Part shown: piece after piece, positions 8,403-17,398 of the stretch | How the letters are laid out: the number at the start of each line of letters is the position of its first letter | Position numbering within the stretch: the first letter of the stretch is position 1 | Origin: Acholeplasmataceae bacterium | GTDB lineage: Bacteria; Bacillota_I; Bacilli_A; Acholeplasmatales; Acholeplasmataceae | NCBI GenBank assembly: GCA_030603805.1 | Contig: JAUVXD010000005.1 | Coordinates: forward strand, 60,425-124,424 | DNA length: 64,000 nucleotides | Direction: 5' to 3' | Translations under genes and position numbers: made by a program | Notes under the pieces: model-generated | The model's database searches: none | Seen by the model: only the letters and a program-made list of their open reading frames with translations | Told to the model about the DNA's origin: nothing

Positions 8403-9437
8403 TTATTTCCAGCCTACCTCGTTTAATAACATAATGGCTTTGGCACTATGTGTACCAAGTAAATCTAATGTAATCTCTTGTTTTTTAAATGTCCCCCAAG
8501 ATAAAAGGAGTTCATGCGGTGTTACATCTTGATGAATTGGGTACTCAAAGTTTTCATGGGCGTAGGAAGATTGTGCTTCAATTGAGGTTAAAAACTCAAT
8601 GAGTTTAATCGCATTCTCAGTATTTTTCGAATGTTTCGTTACACCCATACCACTGACGTTGATGTGTGTGCCTGTTGTTTCTTGATTAGGGAAAAAGATA
8701 CGAACCGTTTCTGCAACGGTGACTTCAAATGGATCACTTGAATAAAGCATTCTTCCAATATAATAGGTATTCATAATGGCGAGATCTGCAACGCCTGATA
8801 CGACGGCTTTAGCTTGATCTCTATCATTACCTTGTGGGTCTCTGGCAAAGTTTTTCACAATCCCATCTGCCCAAGTTTTGGCGTCTGCTTCTCCCATGAT
8901 CGCAATCATGGATGCCATTAAACTTTGGTTATAAATATTGGTTGAAGTTCTTGTCACAATACGTCCACGCCATTTAGAATCTGTTAAATCTTCATAAGTC
9001 GATAATTCTGATGCCATGACACGGTCTGGATGATAAACAAAGACGCGTGCTCTCATGGTGAGACCATACCAGTAGTTTTCAGGATCTTTATATTCTAATG
9101 GAACATTTTCTTCTAAAATGGATGATGTCACAGGTTGGAATAAATCAAAGGCTTTAGCGCGTCCAAGTCTGCCTGCATCTGCAATAATTAAAAGGTCTGC
9201 TTCTGTATCAGAGCCTTCATTTTGAAGGCGTGTGATCAGTTTATCTGCTTCATCTCTAATTAAATTAACTTTAATTCCAGTCAGTTCTGTAAATCGATCA
9301 TATAGGAGTTGATCCGTATCGTAATGTCTTTCTGTAAAGACAGTGATGGTTATATTGTCTGGTGATGATCCAAGTTGACATGAAGCTAGAATCAACATCG
9401 TCAGTATTAAAGATAAAAATAAATATATTTTTTTCAT
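8403..9437 (-). CDS. fbpA: Iron ABC transporter substrate-binding lipoprotein
   Basis: Extracellular solute-binding protein anchored by a lipid. The N-terminus is a lipoprotein signal with lipobox LASC (Cys about residue 20). The ITVFTERHYDTDQLLYDRFTELTGI start and the later MNTYYIGRML block, with its Tyr pair near the iron site, fit FbpA/FutA-type ferric-binding proteins. Length of 344 residues is normal. It is the promoter-proximal gene of the operon. Confidence 0.85.
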   Translation of the reverse strand: MKKIYLFLSLILTMLILASCQLGSSPDNITITVFTERHYDTDQLLYDRFTELTGIKVNLIRDEADKLITRLQNEGSDTEADLLIIADAGRLGRAKAFDLFQPVTSSILEENVPLEYKDPENYWYGLTMRARVFVYHPDRVMASELSTYEDLTDSKWRGRIVTRTSTNIYNQSLMASMIAIMGEADAKTWADGIVKNFARDPQGNDRDQAKAVVSGVADLAIMNTYYIGRMLYSSDPFEVTVAETVRIFFPNQETTGTHINVSGMGVTKHSKNTENAIKLIEFLTSIEAQSSYAHENFEYPIHQDVTPHELLLSWGTFKKQEITLDLLGTHSAKAIMLLNEVGWK

Positions 9438-9474
9438 GCTATGACCTTCTTTCTAGGATGTTTTCGCATGTATC

Positions 9475-9503
9475 ATTTTAGTGTGTTTTTTTACTTTAGT
9501 CAA
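9475..9503 (-). promoter_or_regulatory. Promoter of the fbpABC operon
   Basis: Minus strand: TTGACT (9503-9498), 17-base spacer, TAAAAT (9480-9475), about 38 bases upstream of the fbpA ATG. I saw no clear Fur-type palindrome over it. Confidence 0.7.
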
Positions 9504-9551
9504 AAGATTAGATAAAGATTATAAATAACTGAATTTTTTATTATAAGTAAG

Positions 9552-9579
9552 AAAAAATGGCTTAGTTAGAGCCATTTTT
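9552..9579 (-). terminator. Terminator overlapping the cysE stop codon
   Basis: Minus-strand perfect 10-bp stem AAAAATGGCT / AGCCATTTTT with a 7-base loop that contains the cysE TAA, then a T-rich tail. The last coding bases of cysE form the left arm. Confidence 0.8.
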
Positions 9580-10083
9580 ATGAGCAGGAACGCCGATTAA
9601 CTTACTTCTTGGTGGTGCATCCTTTAAGACCACTGACCCTGCACCAATGATGGAATCATCTCCGATTCGAATTGGACCAATTAGGGTTGCACCTGCATAG
9701 ACGATCACATTTTTACCAAGCTTTGGGTGACGGTCAATTTTTTCAAAAGTATTCGCACCTAAAGTAACACCGTGATATAAGATGCAGCCATCTCCAACCA
9801 CTGCTGTTTCACCTATGACTAAACCCATCCCATGATCGATAAAGACACCATGACCTATTTTGGCAGCAGGATGGATATCAATGCCTGTGATTTTTCTTGT
9901 ACGATAAGAGATAAGTCTTGCAATATTTTTAAACCCTTTGTTGTAGAGTTTATGCGCTCTTCTATGTCTTCTAAGAGCAATCACGCCTGGATAGGTGAGA
10001 TAAATCATGAGACATGAGGGTGCTGCTGGATCATACTTTTTAGCTGCTTGAACATCTTCTATGGTGCATTTTAATAAGTTCAT
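9562..10083 (-). CDS. cysE: Serine O-acetyltransferase
   Basis: Makes O-acetylserine from serine and acetyl-CoA, the first step of cysteine synthesis. The 173-residue protein is the short form found in many Firmicutes. The C-terminal left-handed beta-helix has hexapeptide repeats (IGHGVFIDHG, GETAVVGDG, GAGSVV) and the catalytic-region motif HGVTLGANTFEKIDRHPKLG. It overlaps the cysK stop by 4 bases (ATGA), so the two cysteine genes are translationally coupled. Confidence 0.93.
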   Translation of the reverse strand: MNLLKCTIEDVQAAKKYDPAAPSCLMIYLTYPGVIALRRHRRAHKLYNKGFKNIARLISYRTRKITGIDIHPAAKIGHGVFIDHGMGLVIGETAVVGDGCILYHGVTLGANTFEKIDRHPKLGKNVIVYAGATLIGPIRIGDDSIIGAGSVVLKDAPPRSKLIGVPAHKNGSN

Positions 10084-11009
10084 AAGTCATATAGAGGTGT
10101 TGATAAGTATCTTTCGCCTGTATCACAGACGATAGCAACAATCCTCTTCCCCCTATTTTCTTCTCTTAAGGCAACTTGTGTTGCTGCATAGAGTATCGCA
10201 CCTGATGAAATACCTGCAAAAACACCTTCAGTTTTCGCAAGTATTCTTGCTGTTTCAAAGGCATCTTCGTTTGAAACTGTGATAATTTCATCAATGATAT
10301 TTCTGTTTAATACCCCAGGAATAAAACCAGCACCTATGCCTTGTATTTTATGAGGTCCTGGTTCTTGACCTGATAAGACAGCGGAGTCTTTAGGTTCAAC
10401 AGCGATAATTTGGACTTTATTTAGTTTTTCCTTTAAAACTTCACCCACACCGGTGATCGTACCTCCGGTACCAACACCCGCAATAAAGATATCTACGTTG
10501 TAGTCAGTATCTTCTAGGATTTCGATGGCAGTTGTTTTTCGGTGCATTTCTGGATTAGCAAGATTTTCAAATTGCATCGGAATGATGACATTGGGGTTTT
10601 CTTCTTTGAGTTCATTGGCTTTAAGGATTGCACCTTTCATACCAAGCTTACCTTCAGTAAGCATAACTTTGGCACCTAATGCTTTAACAATTTGTGCGCG
10701 TTCTTTAGATACAGTTTCAGGCATGGTTAAGATGAGTTGATAACCTTTTGCGGCACAGATGAAGGCTAAACCAATCCCAGTATTTCCACTGGTGGGTTCT
10801 ACAAACAGTGTGTCTTTTGTGATGATACCTTGTTTTTCAATAGATTCAATTAAAGCAAAGGCTAGCCTGTCTTTCACTGATGATAATGGGTTATGGTTTT
10901 CGAGTTTTACGATAATTTCAGAAAGACTACCGATTCTCTTTTCATAATGATTCAGTCTAAGTAGTGGTGTCTTACCAATCAGTTCAGTATAATTTTGTGC
11001 GATTTTCAT
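10080..11009 (-). CDS. cysK: Cysteine synthase (O-acetylserine sulfhydrylase)
   Basis: PLP enzyme that converts O-acetylserine and sulfide to cysteine. The PLP lysine is in NPLSSVKDR (about residue 47), the substrate loop is PTSGNTGIGLAF, and the phosphate-binding loop is GTGGTITGVG. Its 309 residues match CysK. It precedes cysE in the same transcript, with a TATAAT on the minus strand at 11040-11035. It stops with TGA, one of the clear signs that TGA is not read as Trp in this organism. Confidence 0.95.
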   Translation of the reverse strand: MKIAQNYTELIGKTPLLRLNHYEKRIGSLSEIIVKLENHNPLSSVKDRLAFALIESIEKQGIITKDTLFVEPTSGNTGIGLAFICAAKGYQLILTMPETVSKERAQIVKALGAKVMLTEGKLGMKGAILKANELKEENPNVIIPMQFENLANPEMHRKTTAIEILEDTDYNVDIFIAGVGTGGTITGVGEVLKEKLNKVQIIAVEPKDSAVLSGQEPGPHKIQGIGAGFIPGVLNRNIIDEIITVSNEDAFETARILAKTEGVFAGISSGAILYAATQVALREENRGKRIVAIVCDTGERYLSTPLYDL

Positions 11010-11034
11010 ATTAATACTCCTTGTTTACGCACCT

Positions 11035-11092
11035 ATTATAACCAATTGAGTGAGGCATTGCTTGCAATATGATTATGAAAACGTGTTATAAT
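11035..11092. promoter_or_regulatory. Divergent promoter region, cysK-cysE (-) and MBL hydrolase (+)
   Basis: TATAAT on the minus strand (11040-11035) faces an extended -10 TGTTATAAT on the plus strand (11084-11092). Between them is the perfect inverted repeat ATTGCTTGCAAT (11057-11068), which could be an operator serving both directions; that role is inference. Neither -10 has a strong -35. Confidence 0.55.
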
Positions 11093-11108
11093 CTAACAGG
11101 TGATTAAT

Positions 11109-11708
11109 ATGGAAATTGTAAGATTTCAACTCGGACCCCTAAGAAGTAATTGTTATGTGGTTCATGAAAACAAAAAGGCACTCATCATTGATCCAGGTTA
11201 TGAAAATGATGAAGTCCCAAGATATTTAAAGAAACATCAGCTTGAAGTCGATGCGATTTACATCACGCACGGTCATCCTGATCATGTAGGTGGTGTCAAG
11301 CAATTAAAAGATTTATATCAAGTTAAAGTTTACGCACCTTACAAAGATAAAATCTGGATGGGAAAAAGCACCTATAATCAAATAGGTTATGAAATACCTG
11401 TCGATATTTGGGTAAAAGAACCAGATGAAGTATTCGCGCTAGATAAAGTGTGGACCGTTTATGAGACACCTGGTCATAGCGAAGGTGGTACTGTCTTATT
11501 TGGTGAAGGGCAGTTATTTTCTGGAGATACACTTTTTTACCAAAGCATTGGTAGAACCGATATCCCCTTATCAAGTTCTACTGTGATTTATCAAAGTATC
11601 AAAAAGATTTATGCCCTTTTTGATGAAGATGTGGTGGTTCATCCAGGACATGGTAGATCCACAGATATTGGGCATGAAAAAAAGTTTAATCCCTTCGTTA
11701 GAGCATAA
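11109..11708 (+). CDS. MBL-fold metallo-hydrolase (glyoxalase II-like)
   Basis: Metallo-beta-lactamase-fold hydrolase of about 200 residues, similar in layout to YqgX/GloB-type thioester hydrolases. Metal ligands are seen in THGHPDHVGG, in TPGHSEGG, in SGDTLF (bridging Asp) and in HPGHG. The exact substrate cannot be told from sequence. The ATG at 11109 was preferred over an in-frame GTG at 11100, because the GTG forms part of the SD-like AGGTGA. A strong terminator follows. Confidence 0.88.
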   Translation: MEIVRFQLGPLRSNCYVVHENKKALIIDPGYENDEVPRYLKKHQLEVDAIYITHGHPDHVGGVKQLKDLYQVKVYAPYKDKIWMGKSTYNQIGYEIPVDIWVKEPDEVFALDKVWTVYETPGHSEGGTVLFGEGQLFSGDTLFYQSIGRTDIPLSSSTVIYQSIKKIYALFDEDVVVHPGHGRSTDIGHEKKFNPFVRA

Positions 11709-11710
11709 AA

Positions 11711-11753
11711 AAATCACGCATCCCTTTCCATTTTGGATAAGGATGCGTTTTAA
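11711..11753 (+). terminator. Terminator after the MBL hydrolase gene
   Basis: Stem ACGCATCC (11717-11724) / GGATGCGT (11742-11749), then TTTTAATTT. A run of A on the left side may let it also stop minus-strand transcripts from the phosphoesterase-ATPase gene. Confidence 0.8.
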
Positions 11754-11790
11754 TTTATAATAGTCTCAAAGCAATTAATGGTGAATTGTT

Positions 11791-14700
11791 CTATTTTTTG
11801 GATTTTAACATATCTAACCTTTTCTTTTTGTTATCCTGATTAATTTTCATTTTAGCTTTAGGGTCGCTTGGGTTTGCACTTAAGCTTTGTGAGTTCATTT
11901 TCTGAAACAATTGATTTTTCGTTTTATAAAGCATACCATAGTAATTCATTTCTCTGCTTACCAAAGCATTTATGTACCCAGCTGATAAGAAGTTTTTTTC
12001 GCTTAGAAACCAATCTCTTAAGTCGACTATAGAATTCATATCTGTTGTAGATAGTTCATAGTCCTTTTCTCTAGATCTAAACAATTTAAGCATGGCTACA
12101 ATTTTCTTAATATAGACATTATTATTTTCACTTTCAAATTCATCTATGACAAAGTCAAATAGATTACTTGGAGCTAACTGATCGTTTAACTCTGCAAAAA
12201 TATAAACCATGGTCATAATTCTGTCTTTAATGAATTTTGGAGCAATTTCGTTTCGATTTTCTTGTTTTGAAAGCCATAATAATGAGAAATAAAAATACAT
12301 CAAATAATCGCGTGACTTTCTTAAACCCATATGCAAATTGGATTTGATTAAATCAAGAGTTGGTTGTTTTTCTAATTTTTGACTTAAAATCTCCATTATA
12401 ACATCCCTTAGTTTTAACGAAGTTATCAGTTGTCGTGAATGCTCATTTTTTACATCCTTCTTTTTTGTTTCATCTTTAATGCTGCTTTCTCTCTCGATTC
12501 TATCTATTTTTTCAAACAATTCTCTATTTTCTTTTCTCACATCACTACTTTTCTGTATATTATCGATACCAATAATAAACTGATTTATTATATCAAGATC
12601 CTTATTATTTTGGATTAAATCAGAATCCTTGAATAATGAGTTTGCCATCTCTACTATTTTATCAACTAGCCTGTTATCTTTTGTCCAGTGAACTATAAAC
12701 AAAATTATATTTGCAATTTCATCATCATGTATGTCCACTAGTAGCGATAATATTTCATCCATTTTGTCATTAATATTTATGATAAAATAGCGTGCGCAAA
12801 AATATGAAAACATAAATGAATAATTGAATATATTGCCATTGATCTCGGTATCAGCCAACTTTTGGTTTTCAAGAGCTTTATTAATTTTTTCTGAATAGGC
12901 ATAATACATTCTTGGGGATTCAGGATACTTGTCTAAATAATAAGAATCAAAATCTTTTTTCTTGAACTTATTATTCTTGAAAATGAAGTATGCTATCTCA
13001 CATAAATAATTCTCAATCACTGATACTTCCACTGTAGATGCTTCTGATAACTGAATAAGATATTTATTAATTAAATAATCGTAGTAAACGCCTTTTGACC
13101 CTTTAACAAGTTTATCATGTTGCTTCTCTTCATATGCTTCCAGAAATATTATCACCAAAGTAGGGGTATTAACCATGTTTCCAATCTTGGTCGCATCATC
13201 AATCGCTCTTTTAATCTCAAGTACTCTTTTAGTTTGTTGATCTTGATCCAAAGTGCTGTCCTTGGAAACCCATTTTTCGATCAAATCAAATTTTTGTTTG
13301 TGTCCAAATGGCAATATCCTAATTAAATTTATATTATTATCTGTTATACTTTCAAATTTATAATCATACAAATCATCGCTAAGAGTTGCTATAATTTTAA
13401 AAAATGACATGTTAATTAATTCTTTAATAACCTTATCTGCACCGTTCTTATAATTATCAAGGTTGTCAATTAATAACACCACTTTACTTTTACTCTGATA
13501 TACAACATCTCTATCTTCATAAAAATTATCTATGGCTTTGTCGATAATAGTTGATATATTAGTCTTTGGCGATGATTCAATGTAAATTGGAATCATTCCT
13601 TTTTTGTAATAATCAATAAATAATTTTTTCATAGCAAAGGTTTTCCCTACTTGAGAACCACCTTTTATGAAAATAGTTTGCGAACTATCCCAAAAATCTA
13701 TCTCACTGTAACCTTTGAATTCAATTTCAACACCTTTACTTTGATCTTCTGAGCTATACGAGAAATATGGCTCAACAAAGACATCATCAAAAGAAAGGAT
13801 TTTCGAATTCTTATATGGTGTTAGTTTTGAATCCATAAAAGCAGATAGATTTTTTTTATTTATTGGTATTACTGCATTTCCTAACATGATAGTTTGTTTC
13901 AAATTTAACTTTTTCAGTGCGATTGAACTTCTGTACAAATTTGCCTTATACGTGAATTCTTTAACCTCCATAGTACCTTCTTCAAGGTCCATCATAGTAA
14001 TATGAAAACCCGATTTTTCAGTTTCATTAAAAGTAGCAAACGATGGACTTTTAATTTCAATATAGTTACTGCTATTACCTTGCTTTCTAATGACATTACT
14101 AATGTGCTCGTGTCCAGTAACCAAAACATCAGTATCCTCAAGAATTTTGTAAAAGTTCGAGTCATCTCTTTTGTACCATTCAATCGGATAATGTGAAAGG
14201 GATAGAGTAATATCATTATCTCCACGTTGAATATTCATTTCCAAGTTTTTCGAGTCTTGAAAAAAATCTCCTTGTGTTGCTTCCAAATCAAAGGCTATAG
14301 CACTTTTAAAACTTATGATGTTAATTGAAAACCCATTTGTTCGATACAAGTATTGATTGTAAAATTGTGTTTGTTTAATAAGTTTGTCGTTAGAAAATTG
14401 TTTTACAAATCTATTAAATCCACCCAAATGTTTATCCGACAATTTACTTATACTATCAACGTTAATTGATTCAACTTTATTTTTTACTCTAAGTTCTTTT
14501 CTGTATAGCAGTTCTTCTTTTGGAAGTAGATTTATGTTACAATCATGATTTCCAGGGTTAAAAATAAAAGACACGTTTATCCCATAATCGATAAGAATAG
14601 ATCTGACGTTTTTAAAAAATGAACAAGCCTCTTTAAATTCATTATCTGCGCCTTTATCTGCAACATCTCCATTCACAATAAAAATTAGATTTGAGTTTTT

Positions 14701-14811
14701 AATTACAACAGACTTTAATGCATCAATAAACTTTTCCCTTTTCGAGAAAATGTGCTTGTTTAAACCATAATCACGGAAATGAATATCACTCAATGTTACA
14801 ATATAATCCAT
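11791..14811 (-). CDS. Metallophosphoesterase fused to STAND-like P-loop ATPase, putative single-gene defence protein
   Basis: About 1006 residues. Residues 1-290 form a calcineurin-like phosphoesterase with every metal motif in order: SDIH, GDVADKG, GNHD, SHYP and GHEH, so the enzyme looks intact. A P-loop domain follows: Walker A GGSQVGKT (about 384-391) and Walker B VVLLIDNLDN (about 444-453). The C-terminal half is helical and Lys/Glu-rich, as in sensor regions of STAND ATPases. The ATG at 14811 was chosen over 14838 for the GGAGGG SD just before it. The gene is isolated by terminators on both sides and inserted among housekeeping genes, which suggests transfer. No family name is certain; a phage-sensing, nucleotide- or nucleic-acid-cleaving role is inference. 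Confidence 0.75.
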   Translation of the reverse strand: MDYIVTLSDIHFRDYGLNKHIFSKREKFIDALKSVVIKNSNLIFIVNGDVADKGADNEFKEACSFFKNVRSILIDYGINVSFIFNPGNHDCNINLLPKEELLYRKELRVKNKVESINVDSISKLSDKHLGGFNRFVKQFSNDKLIKQTQFYNQYLYRTNGFSINIISFKSAIAFDLEATQGDFFQDSKNLEMNIQRGDNDITLSLSHYPIEWYKRDDSNFYKILEDTDVLVTGHEHISNVIRKQGNSSNYIEIKSPSFATFNETEKSGFHITMMDLEEGTMEVKEFTYKANLYRSSIALKKLNLKQTIMLGNAVIPINKKNLSAFMDSKLTPYKNSKILSFDDVFVEPYFSYSSEDQSKGVEIEFKGYSEIDFWDSSQTIFIKGGSQVGKTFAMKKLFIDYYKKGMIPIYIESSPKTNISTIIDKAIDNFYEDRDVVYQSKSKVVLLIDNLDNYKNGADKVIKELINMSFFKIIATLSDDLYDYKFESITDNNINLIRILPFGHKQKFDLIEKWVSKDSTLDQDQQTKRVLEIKRAIDDATKIGNMVNTPTLVIIFLEAYEEKQHDKLVKGSKGVYYDYLINKYLIQLSEASTVEVSVIENYLCEIAYFIFKNNKFKKKDFDSYYLDKYPESPRMYYAYSEKINKALENQKLADTEINGNIFNYSFMFSYFCARYFIININDKMDEILSLLVDIHDDEIANIILFIVHWTKDNRLVDKIVEMANSLFKDSDLIQNNKDLDIINQFIIGIDNIQKSSDVRKENRELFEKIDRIERESSIKDETKKKDVKNEHSRQLITSLKLRDVIMEILSQKLEKQPTLDLIKSNLHMGLRKSRDYLMYFYFSLLWLSKQENRNEIAPKFIKDRIMTMVYIFAELNDQLAPSNLFDFVIDEFESENNNVYIKKIVAMLKLFRSREKDYELSTTDMNSIVDLRDWFLSEKNFLSAGYINALVSREMNYYGMLYKTKNQLFQKMNSQSLSANPSDPKAKMKINQDNKKKRLDMLKSKK

Positions 14812-14844
14812 AGCTTCCCTCCAACTATAAACATCCATATTAAA

Positions 14845-14850
14845 ATTATA
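14845..14850 (-). promoter_or_regulatory. -10 box of the phosphoesterase-ATPase gene
   Basis: TATAAT on the minus strand, which places transcription start close to 14838. This supports use of the ATG at 14811, since the upstream ATG would lie at the very 5' end of the mRNA. The -35 region is only T-rich. Confidence 0.5.
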
Positions 14851-14863
14851 TAGTGAATAAAAA

Positions 14864-14888
14864 GAAAAAAACAGGGCGTATACGCCCT
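14864..14888 (-). terminator. Terminator of the rRNA methyltransferase gene
   Basis: Perfect palindrome AGGGCGTATACGCCCT (14873-14888) directly after the stop codon, followed on the minus strand by GTTTTTTTC. Confidence 0.85.
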
Positions 14889-14889
14889 A

Positions 14890-16182
14890 TTAATAGTATA
14901 ATATCTGTTTATTTTTAAGCATCACTAAGGTTTCAAGTTCAGTTGTGTGGAAAAACATACGAATGGGTACAACTTCTAATATCTCATACTTTTCATTTAA
15001 GAGTTTAATATCTCTTGCCAGTGTTTTAACATCACAGGATAGATAGAAAATTTGTTGATAATTTTGAGATAAAATTTCAGTGATGAGTTCAGGCATGAGT
15101 CCATTTCTTGGGGGATCTAAGATTAAGGCCTCTGCAGAAAGATGTTTCATTATTTCTTCAGCTCTACCCAAGATAACATCAACATGTTCTAAGTGATATT
15201 TTTCTTTAACAAGGTTTGCCATTTCGGTTGCTTCTGGATTAGATTCAATCATAGTGACTTTCCTTGTTTTATCTGAAATAAAAAATCCAATACTGCCAAT
15301 ACCACTATAGGCATCAATCACGTGAAGATTTGAATTGAGCTTGTCTTTAATCAGTTGATAGGCATCTGTGATCACAGGTAGATTAACCTGGAAGAATGAG
15401 CGATCGTTGATCATAAGTTCATAACTTCCAATCCGCTCTATGATGCGATTATCACCATATAAAACAATGGACTCTTTTCCTAAGATATTCTTAGGATTAT
15501 CTTTAATATTTAAAGTGATGCCTTTGACTTTAGGTATTTTTTTAAGTTTTTCTACAAGCTCAACTTTGCCTAAGAAACTGCGCTCTAAAGCAACCAATGT
15601 AATCAAAACCTCTTGGTCTAAATTGGTTCTAAAAATGATATGTTTTAAGACTTCAGGATTGATTAAAACTTTATTTAATGATAGATACTTTAAGATTTCA
15701 TTGGTCTTATGATCGGCTAAAATAAAATCACTGACAGGCATTAATTCTGAGTTGGTATCATCATAAAGACCAAGTGTCAAAAAAGGTTCATTCATGACAT
15801 GATAAACAGTTTTATTTCTGTAATGATTGGTTTGTTGATTGGAGATGATATGCTTGATTTCAACATCAATGCCTGCAATTTTTTTAAATGATTCTTTGGT
15901 TGTTTTGATTTGCCATTGGAGTTGCTTTAATGGCGATAAATGGAGTAAATCTAAACTTCCAAGCTTAAAGTGATGGGTAATTCTATGCGGGCTTTTCTCA
16001 ATGATTTGAACAATTTTTCCTTGTCCAAAGTTCTTCTTTAGTTGCGTGATTTCAACTTCCGCAACTTCTTCATCGATTAAACCTTTAACAAAAATTACAA
16101 CACCCTCATGCTTAATCACACCTTGTCCTTCATAGTCTAAATCAACAACTTTTGAAACAATACGACTACCAACAGTTAACAT
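14890..16182 (-). CDS. RlmD/TrmA-family RNA (uracil-5-)-methyltransferase
   Basis: SAM-dependent m5U methyltransferase acting on rRNA or tRNA. An N-terminal TRAM domain (residues 1-60; GQGVIKHEGVVIFVKGLIDEE) precedes the catalytic part with DAYSGIGSIGFF (SAM binding), LILDPPRNGL and YLSCDVKTLARD (catalytic Cys). The four Cys of the iron-sulfur cluster found in E. coli RlmD are missing, as in several Gram-positive homologues. Two ATGs in a row occur at the start; the second (16182) has the better spacing from AGGAGG. The start overlaps sdaA. The exact target uridine is uncertain. Confidence 0.87.
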   Translation of the reverse strand: MLTVGSRIVSKVVDLDYEGQGVIKHEGVVIFVKGLIDEEVAEVEITQLKKNFGQGKIVQIIEKSPHRITHHFKLGSLDLLHLSPLKQLQWQIKTTKESFKKIAGIDVEIKHIISNQQTNHYRNKTVYHVMNEPFLTLGLYDDTNSELMPVSDFILADHKTNEILKYLSLNKVLINPEVLKHIIFRTNLDQEVLITLVALERSFLGKVELVEKLKKIPKVKGITLNIKDNPKNILGKESIVLYGDNRIIERIGSYELMINDRSFFQVNLPVITDAYQLIKDKLNSNLHVIDAYSGIGSIGFFISDKTRKVTMIESNPEATEMANLVKEKYHLEHVDVILGRAEEIMKHLSAEALILDPPRNGLMPELITEILSQNYQQIFYLSCDVKTLARDIKLLNEKYEILEVVPIRMFFHTTELETLVMLKNKQILYY

Positions 16183-17380
16183 CATCTTCCTCCTTAAAGT
16201 AAAGCGCTAGTCCACCTTGAGAGGTTTCCTTATAGGACTGATGCATATCAAGTCCTGTTTGATACATGGTTTGAATCACCATATCTAAAGAGATTTTTCT
16301 AGAGTCTGTTAAGAAGAATGCAAGACCACACGCATCTATGGCACGGAGTGCTGCAACCGCGTTTCTTTCAATACATGGAATTTGGACATAACCGTTAATA
16401 GGGTCACACGTTAAACCTAAATGATGTTCAATCGCAATTTCTGCTGCATATTCGACTTGATCCATATTTAAATTAAAGAGTGTAGCATGTGCTGCAGCTG
16501 CCATCGCACAGGCACTCCCCACTTCTGCTTGACATCCTGCAACGGCACCAGAAATGGATGCATTATGTTTGATGAGATTACCAATTAAACCTGCCACTGC
16601 AAGTCCATTTAAAATGCGTTCTTTGGTCACGACATCATGACGTTCATGCATGTAGTATAAAACCGCTGGTAAGACTCCACAAGCCCCACATGTTGGGGCA
16701 GTAACAATAATGCCACCTGATGCATTTTCTTCTGATACGGCGAATGCGTAACTCGCAACTAGTCTATTTTCTTTAATTTCAGGAATTTCTTTATCGACAT
16801 TAAAGTGATAGAGTTCAGGTGCTTTTCGTTTAAGTTTTAAGGGACCAGGAAGCACACCGCGAGAGGCAATCCCTCTGACAATTGCAGCTTTCATCGCTTC
16901 CCAAATCGATTCTAAAAACTGATGAAAATCTTCATCTTCAAATTGATACACATATTCTGCAAGTGTCATTTTATGAAGCTTACAGTATTTTTTAATGTCT
17001 TTAAATGTTTTGTGTGGGTAGATAGGTTTTTCTAAATCTTCTTCACCTACAAATAAGATTCTACCGCCACCAACACTCTTCACTTCTTTAGTAACTAAAA
17101 CTTCATTTTCTTTGAAGCCTTTAATGATTAATGTGTTAGGGTGTCTTTCTAAATCAATCGTTGTCAAAAAAGTCACAGGCTTTGGAGCAAGCGACTCTTT
17201 GATGACTTCTTCTGTTAAATGCCCTTTTCCAGTTAAGGCGAGTGAGTTAAATAGTGTAATCTCATAGGTTTCAATCTCAGGAAATGCATCTCTGATGAGT
17301 TTGACAGCCTTAGCTGGACCCATCGTATGAGAACTCGATGGGCCATATCCGATCTGATAAAGCGATCTAATGGAAAGCAT
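16166..17380 (-). CDS. sdaA: L-serine ammonia-lyase, iron-sulfur type, single chain
   Basis: Converts L-serine to pyruvate and ammonia using a 4Fe-4S cluster. Both the beta domain (GPSSSHTMGPAKAV at the N-terminus) and the alpha domain (TAPTCGACGVLPAVL, GCQAEVGSACAMAAAA, LTCDPINGYVQIPCIERN) are in one chain of 404 residues, somewhat shorter than E. coli SdaA. The three cluster cysteines are visible in the last two motifs and the C-terminal CGLAF region. It may compete with cysE for serine. Confidence 0.92.
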   Translation of the reverse strand: MLSIRSLYQIGYGPSSSHTMGPAKAVKLIRDAFPEIETYEITLFNSLALTGKGHLTEEVIKESLAPKPVTFLTTIDLERHPNTLIIKGFKENEVLVTKEVKSVGGGRILFVGEEDLEKPIYPHKTFKDIKKYCKLHKMTLAEYVYQFEDEDFHQFLESIWEAMKAAIVRGIASRGVLPGPLKLKRKAPELYHFNVDKEIPEIKENRLVASYAFAVSEENASGGIIVTAPTCGACGVLPAVLYYMHERHDVVTKERILNGLAVAGLIGNLIKHNASISGAVAGCQAEVGSACAMAAAAHATLFNLNMDQVEYAAEIAIEHHLGLTCDPINGYVQIPCIERNAVAALRAIDACGLAFFLTDSRKISLDMVIQTMYQTGLDMHQSYKETSQGGLALYFKEEDDVNCW

Positions 17381-17398
17381 ATAACTTTTTCATTCCTT

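Noticed and set aside
13992..14225. Minus-strand frame inside the phosphoesterase-ATPase gene
   Set aside because: Alternate-frame shadow without SD; the main frame carries all metal motifs.
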